Below are positions 40,425 through 43,193 of a stretch of 43,193 bases of DNA, in pieces. Within the stretch, counting starts at the first letter, position 1. Each line of letters starts with the position of its first letter. Position numbers and translations under genes: made by a program. Source of the stretch: JAAGZL01 sp050297535 (GTDB lineage: Bacteria > Pseudomonadota > Gammaproteobacteria > Chromatiales > Chromatiaceae); assembly GCA_050297535.1 (NCBI GenBank), contig JBNKSV010000017.1, forward strand, positions 1 through 43,193, given 5' to 3'. Below the pieces are notes generated by a model, which worked only from the letters and a program-made list of their open reading frames with translations, did not search any database and was not told the origin of the DNA.

Positions 40425-40535
40425 AGCTCCAGGCTCAGAGTCATGCCGTCCAAATATACTAGCTCCGGGGTCAGAGTCAGGCCGGCCACATATGCAGATT
40501 TTATCCTGTATGTTTCACGACCTGACTCTGACCCC
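40425..40535. repeat. Palindromic element copy C with a duplicated, decayed left arm
   Basis: Perfect 15-base arms GGGGTCAGAGTCAGG (40467-40481) and CCTGACTCTGACCCC (40521-40535) define a 69-bp core related to copies A and B. Just upstream, 40425-40458 is a diverged direct repeat of 40461-40494 (AGCTCC.GG.TCAGAGTCA.GCCG.CCA.ATAT). It lies in the 322-bp gap between the MotY-like gene and rpmE. Apart from this element and a likely rpmE promoter, I see nothing else in that gap. Confidence 0.88.
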
Positions 40536-40573
40536 TCACCACCAGGATTTCCGGGGATTCATGGAATTTCCCC

Positions 40574-40602
40574 TTGCGTCCGCCGGTCTATTCCCATATT
40601 AT
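40574..40602 (+). promoter_or_regulatory. Probable rpmE promoter
   Basis: TTGCGT (40574-40579) and TATTAT (40597-40602) are spaced 17 bases, about 60 bases before rpmE. No Zur-like operator was identified with confidence. Confidence 0.45.
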
Positions 40603-40664
40603 TCGCGATTCTCTCCGCCACTGAGGCGGAACGATGATTTAAGACAGATTTTGAAGAGGCAATT

Positions 40665-40865
40665 ATGAAGCCGGACATTCACCCAAATTACGAGCAGGTC
40701 AAGGTGATCTGCAGCTGCGGTAACGAGTTCGAGACCAAATCCACCCTGTGTAAGGAATTGCACGTTGAGGTTTGCTCTTCTTGCCATCCTTTCTACACCG
40801 GCAAGCAGAAGATCATGGATACCGCCGGTCGTGTAGACAAGTTCCGCAAGAGATACAGCCGCTAA
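40665..40865 (+). CDS. rpmE: 50S ribosomal protein L31 (zinc-binding type)
   Basis: This large-subunit protein of 66 residues is the C+ form. It has paired cysteines at CSCG (about residues 16-18) and CSSC (about 37-40) that bind zinc. The family sequence MKPDIHPNYEQVKV, VEVCSSCHPFYTGKQK and DTAGRVDKFRKRYSR is complete. GAAGAGGC precedes the ATG. It is a single gene with its own probable promoter and a strong terminator. No second, zinc-free L31 copy is in the window. Confidence 0.97.
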   Translation: MKPDIHPNYEQVKVICSCGNEFETKSTLCKELHVEVCSSCHPFYTGKQKIMDTAGRVDKFRKRYSR

Positions 40866-40888
40866 GCGGTTTATCTCCGTTATATATG

Positions 40889-40917
40889 AAAAGGCGCCGA
40901 ATCCGGCGCCTTTTTTA
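40889..40917 (+). terminator. Rho-independent terminator after rpmE
   Basis: A perfect 9-bp stem AAGGCGCCG/CGGCGCCTT with a 4-base loop is followed by a T-run (TTTTTT). It begins 24 bases past the rpmE stop. Confidence 0.93.
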
Positions 40918-40926
40918 TTGCCTGAT

Positions 40927-41055
40927 GCTTGCGTTTTTGTCCCCTCTCCCCTGCGGGGAGAGGGTCAGGGTGAGGGGGGGTGTTAGTTCAATTCTCTTGC
41001 TCTTCACCCTCACCCCATCCCTCTCCCTCTCCCTCAATGGAGAGGGGGTGGGTAC
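40927..41055. repeat. CCCTCTCCCC-type repeat, copy 1
   Basis: This element of about 129 bp starts GCTTGCGTTTTTGTCCCCTC and ends GGTGGGTAC. It contains hairpins CCCTCTCCCCTGCGGGGAGAGGG and GTGAGGGG.../CCCTCACCCC. CCCTCTCC/GGTGAGGG repeats are widespread in proteobacteria. With copy 2 it fills the 417-bp gap between rpmE and the redox genes, in which I see no supported gene. Confidence 0.9.
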
Positions 41056-41151
41056 TGAGCGTTGAAGGGCCGGAGTTTTGTTTAATCGTTTGACATAGGC
41101 GCGAATTTTATGCAATTAAAATGGTGGCTTTGGCTGCCGTTTTCGGTAGGC

Positions 41152-41273
41152 GCTTGCGTTTTGTCCCCTCTCCCCTGCGTGGAGAGGGTTAGGGTGAGGG
41201 GGGATGTTAGTTCAGTTCTCTTGCTCTTCACCCTCACCCCATCTCTCTCCCTCAATGGAGAGGGGGTGGGTAC
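41152..41273. repeat. CCCTCTCCCC-type repeat, copy 2
   Basis: This is a direct repeat of copy 1, shifted by about 220 bp and about 122 bp long. It matches from GCTTGCGTTTTGTCCCC through TTCTCTTGCTCTTCACCCTC to GGGGGTGGGTAC. Differences are single bases and a shorter CTCTCC run. It ends 10 bases before the 3' end of the NuoF-like gene on the minus strand, whose transcript it may terminate. Confidence 0.9.
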
Positions 41274-41282
41274 AACTACACA

Positions 41283-42536
41283 TCATAGCCGCCCCAACCT
41301 TATCGCCTCTTCATATTCATCCATGAAGTGATACAGAGAACTATCCAGGACCTTGACGGCGCCGTTGATCAGGTGGCAGCGCCCGGAGTTGGGCAGGATC
41401 TTACACAGGTTGATCAGGGAGTCCAGGTCGGCGCGTCGGCCCTGACCAGTGTCGATCTTGCTCAACAGCAGCGAGATATAGTAGGTGCCGGTCTTGCAGG
41501 GTGGACATTGGCCGCAGGAGGAGGCGGCGAAGAAGTTCACGTACTCGGTGACCCGCTTCACTATACCCGTACCCTCAGAGACCACGATCATGGCCCCGGT
41601 GCCCAGGGCCGAACGTCGTTCCGCCACCGAATCGAAATCCAGCTGTACATCCAGGTGTTGCGGGGTGAGGATGGTGTTGGAGGGGCCGCCTGTGAATACC
41701 GCCTTGATGTGTTTGCCCTGCAGCATGCCGCCGCCATAGATCTCAATCAGGTCCGCCAGTCTGGTGCCCATGGGCAGCTCGTAGGCCCCAGGGTGAAGGA
41801 CGTCACCACTTAGACAGTAGATCTTGGTCCCACTGGTGTTTCCCAGGCCCAGGTTCTGAAACCACTCCGCACCGTTGCGCATGATATGTGAGACGTTGGA
41901 GAGGGTCTCAATGTTGTTGATCAGGGTGGGGCAGCCGAACACACCGGATTGCGCCGGGAAGGGCGGCTTGCCGCGGGGGAAGGGAAACTTACCCTCCACC
42001 GACTCGATGGCAGCGGTCTCTTCACCGCCGATGTAGTGGCCGGAGCTCTCCATGACCCGGTAGTCCATCTCCTTACCCAAAAAGATGGTTACTTCGCGGT
42101 TCAGATCCGAGGCCTTCCACTGTTCCACCGCCTTGTGCATGCTGGCGATGGAGGCCTTCTGGTCCGGGTTGATATAGAACACGATACGGTTGATGCCGTT
42201 GGCGATGGCGGTGATCACCGCCCCCTCTATAACCTGATGGGGCGTCTCTTCCAACAGGATGCAGTCCTTGAAGGTGCCTGGTTCATCCTCATTGCCGTTA
42301 CAGATGAGATATTTTTCCGGGGCCTCGGTCGCTGCAACGAACTCCCACTTTTTGTAGGTGGGGAAGCCGCTGCCGCCCAGGCCGCGCAGGCCCGCCTCCT
42401 TTATCAAGGGGATGATGCTGGATGGATTGTGCAAGGCCTTACGCAGACCTTCGCCTCCGCCGTGGGCCATCCAGACATCAAGGTCAGCGCCGACACGCAC
42501 CTCTTTTCGTAGCAATACCTGATTTAATTTATCCAT
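41283..42536 (-). CDS. NADH dehydrogenase 51-kDa (NuoF-like) flavin/iron-sulfur subunit, stand-alone
   Basis: This is a 417-residue NuoF/HoxF-type subunit expected to take electrons from NAD(P)H into FMN and one 4Fe-4S cluster. The NADH/FMN region has GLRGLGGSGFPTYKKWEF, CNGNEDEPGTFKD and SGHYIGGEETAAIESVEG. The SLBB-like middle has LINNIETLSNV. The cluster motif is SCGQCPPC with a fourth Cys in GRCHL; complex I NuoF normally has ESCGWCTPC. No other nuo genes are present. It lies 15 bases after an SdhA/FrdA-like flavoprotein gene, with AGAGGATC as ribosome site, so the two are one operon. This suggests a soluble NAD(P)H-linked oxidoreductase rather than complex I. Substrate unknown. Confidence 0.85.
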   Translation of the reverse strand: MDKLNQVLLRKEVRVGADLDVWMAHGGGEGLRKALHNPSSIIPLIKEAGLRGLGGSGFPTYKKWEFVAATEAPEKYLICNGNEDEPGTFKDCILLEETPHQVIEGAVITAIANGINRIVFYINPDQKASIASMHKAVEQWKASDLNREVTIFLGKEMDYRVMESSGHYIGGEETAAIESVEGKFPFPRGKPPFPAQSGVFGCPTLINNIETLSNVSHIMRNGAEWFQNLGLGNTSGTKIYCLSGDVLHPGAYELPMGTRLADLIEIYGGGMLQGKHIKAVFTGGPSNTILTPQHLDVQLDFDSVAERRSALGTGAMIVVSEGTGIVKRVTEYVNFFAASSCGQCPPCKTGTYYISLLLSKIDTGQGRRADLDSLINLCKILPNSGRCHLINGAVKVLDSSLYHFMDEYEEAIRLGRL

Positions 42537-42551
42537 GTCTGATCCTCTGGC

Positions 42552-43193
42552 CTATGGTTGGATGACTCTGCTGCTTCTACGGTTCTTATGCAGACCGTCG
42601 TAGTCAGAGTCGTCATCAAATTTGGCGCATTCCGGAAACAGCATCGGCCCCTTCCGGTCCATAGGCATCTCGGCGATGGTCAGGGTGCGCCGCAGGGAAC
42701 TCAAGTGATCAATGGAGATCTTTTTGTGTCCAGGTCGGCGGCAGTTTTCCACCGCATGGGCCCCGGCCCGACGGCCAAAACAGATGATATCCAGCAGGGC
42801 GTTGCCCATGATGCGGTTTTTACCATGGATGCCGCCGCTCACTTCGCCTACGCAGTAGAGGCCGGTTACGCTGGATTGGCCGTTCTCGTCGATCTGTACC
42901 CCGCCGTTTTGATAGTGCAGGGTGGGGTAGATCAGCAGCGGGGTCTGTTTGGGGTCGATGCCGCATTTCTTGCCCAGTTGCAGCAGCTTGGGGAATCTTT
43001 CCGCCATCAGCCCGGGGGATCTAAGCTCCAGTCCGGGGGTATCCAACCAGACACCGATGGCCTCTTCACTGACCCGGATGCCTCGCCCTTCCGCGCACTC
43101 CCGGAGGATGGCGGATGATACGTGATCGCGGGTCTTCATCTCATCCACAAAACGGTTGCCTTCGCCATTCAGTAGATAGGCGCCAGCCGACCT
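42552..43193 (-). CDS. FAD-dependent succinate dehydrogenase/fumarate reductase-type flavoprotein, C-terminal part
   Basis: The frame is open to the window edge, so only the last 213 residues are seen. The upstream codons (AYLLNGEGNRFVDEM) continue the homology, so an apparent GTG at 43148 is internal. The FAD-binding C-terminal block TLHYQNGGVQIDENGQ, then GLYCVGEVSGGIHGKNRIMG and ALLDIICFGRRAGAHA, matches the SdhA/FrdA family. The expected active-site segment TPLLIYPTLHYQNGG is there. The tail after residue 140 is shorter than in SdhA and carries an unusual acidic/basic end (DDDSDYDG, HKNRRSSR). It is paired with the NuoF-like gene downstream, so a reaction with NAD(P)H as partner is inferred. 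Confidence 0.85.
   Translation of the reverse strand, partial: RSAGAYLLNGEGNRFVDEMKTRDHVSSAILRECAEGRGIRVSEEAIGVWLDTPGLELRSPGLMAERFPKLLQLGKKCGIDPKQTPLLIYPTLHYQNGGVQIDENGQSSVTGLYCVGEVSGGIHGKNRIMGNALLDIICFGRRAGAHAVENCRRPGHKKISIDHLSSLRRTLTIAEMPMDRKGPMLFPECAKFDDDSDYDGLHKNRRSSRVIQP

Noticed and set aside
40315..40668. 117-codon open frame across palindrome copy C
   Set aside because: Its translation consists of the repeat and AT-rich spacer (APGSES twice) with no coding signature, and it overlaps the MotY-like start and the rpmE promoter.
40927..41273. CRISPR array
   Set aside because: There are only two copies of a long palindromic repeat with one 96-bp spacer and no cas genes; this is a dispersed CCCTCTCCCC-type element.
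2..43193. Genome-wide reassignment of TAG to an amino acid
   Set aside because: dnaN, recF, atpI, atpF, atpD, atpC, the OmpA-family gene, the bacterioferritin-like gene and others end in TAG exactly at their family length, one of them directly before a terminator. TAG is therefore a working stop codon here.

Overview
The window is the replication-origin neighbourhood of a gammaproteobacterium. The gene order gyrB-recF-dnaN-dnaA | rpmH-rnpA-yidC-mnmE-mnmG-rsmG-parA-parB-atpIBEFHAGDC-glmU-glmS is the classical conserved origin block. The protein sequences align best, from memory, with free-living or symbiotic Chromatiales/Thiotrichales-type gammaproteobacteria. A closer placement cannot be made from sequence alone.

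Layout. (1) 1-4.4 kb, + strand: the 3' part of glyQ, then glyS, a MazG-like pyrophosphohydrolase, gmhB and plsC. glyQ carries an in-frame TAG and a Trp-to-Gly change. (2) 4.4-7.0 kb, - strand, AT-richer and accessory: an auxin-efflux-type carrier, two small unknown envelope proteins and a GyrI-like gene also broken by an in-frame TAG. (3) 7.1-13.4 kb, - strand: gyrB, recF, dnaN, dnaA. Two parS sites lie inside recF. Three DnaA boxes plus AT-rich DNA lie between dnaA and dnaN, and one more box lies between dnaA and rpmH. (4) 13.7-23.1 kb, + strand: rpmH, rnpA, yidC, tRNA-modification genes mnmE and mnmG, rsmG, an OmpA/TSP3 outer-membrane protein, a zinc-ribbon protein, parA and parB. (5) 23.2-30.3 kb: a complete F-type ATP synthase operon. 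(6) 30.3-39.1 kb: a SlyD-like isomerase, glmU-glmS, a bacterioferritin-like protein, a lytic-transglycosylase-like lipoprotein, uvrD and hemW. (7) 39.1-43.2 kb: small membrane proteins, a MotY-N-like protein, rpmE, repeat arrays, and a NuoF-like plus SdhA/FrdA-like redox pair on the - strand.

How the parts work together. DnaA, DnaN, RecF and GyrB serve initiation, processivity, repair and topology at the origin. ParA and ParB would act on the two parS sites 11-13 kb away on the other side of dnaA. GlmS and GlmU make UDP-GlcNAc for the envelope, alongside PlsC (phospholipid) and GmhB (LPS heptose).

The most unusual feature is a palindromic repeat with core GGGGTCAGAGTC. It sits in-frame inside two essential-type genes, uvrD and hemW, in the same reading frame and with the same 73-bp core length. 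Each protein is lengthened by about 30 residues. A third copy is intergenic near 40.5 kb. The 35.4-41.3 kb stretch also carries three other families of palindromic repeats. TAG is an ordinary stop here (about a dozen genes end in it), so the two internal TAG codons look like nonsense mutations, sequence errors or suppressed codons rather than a changed code. No rRNA, tRNA, CRISPR array or transposase gene was recognised.
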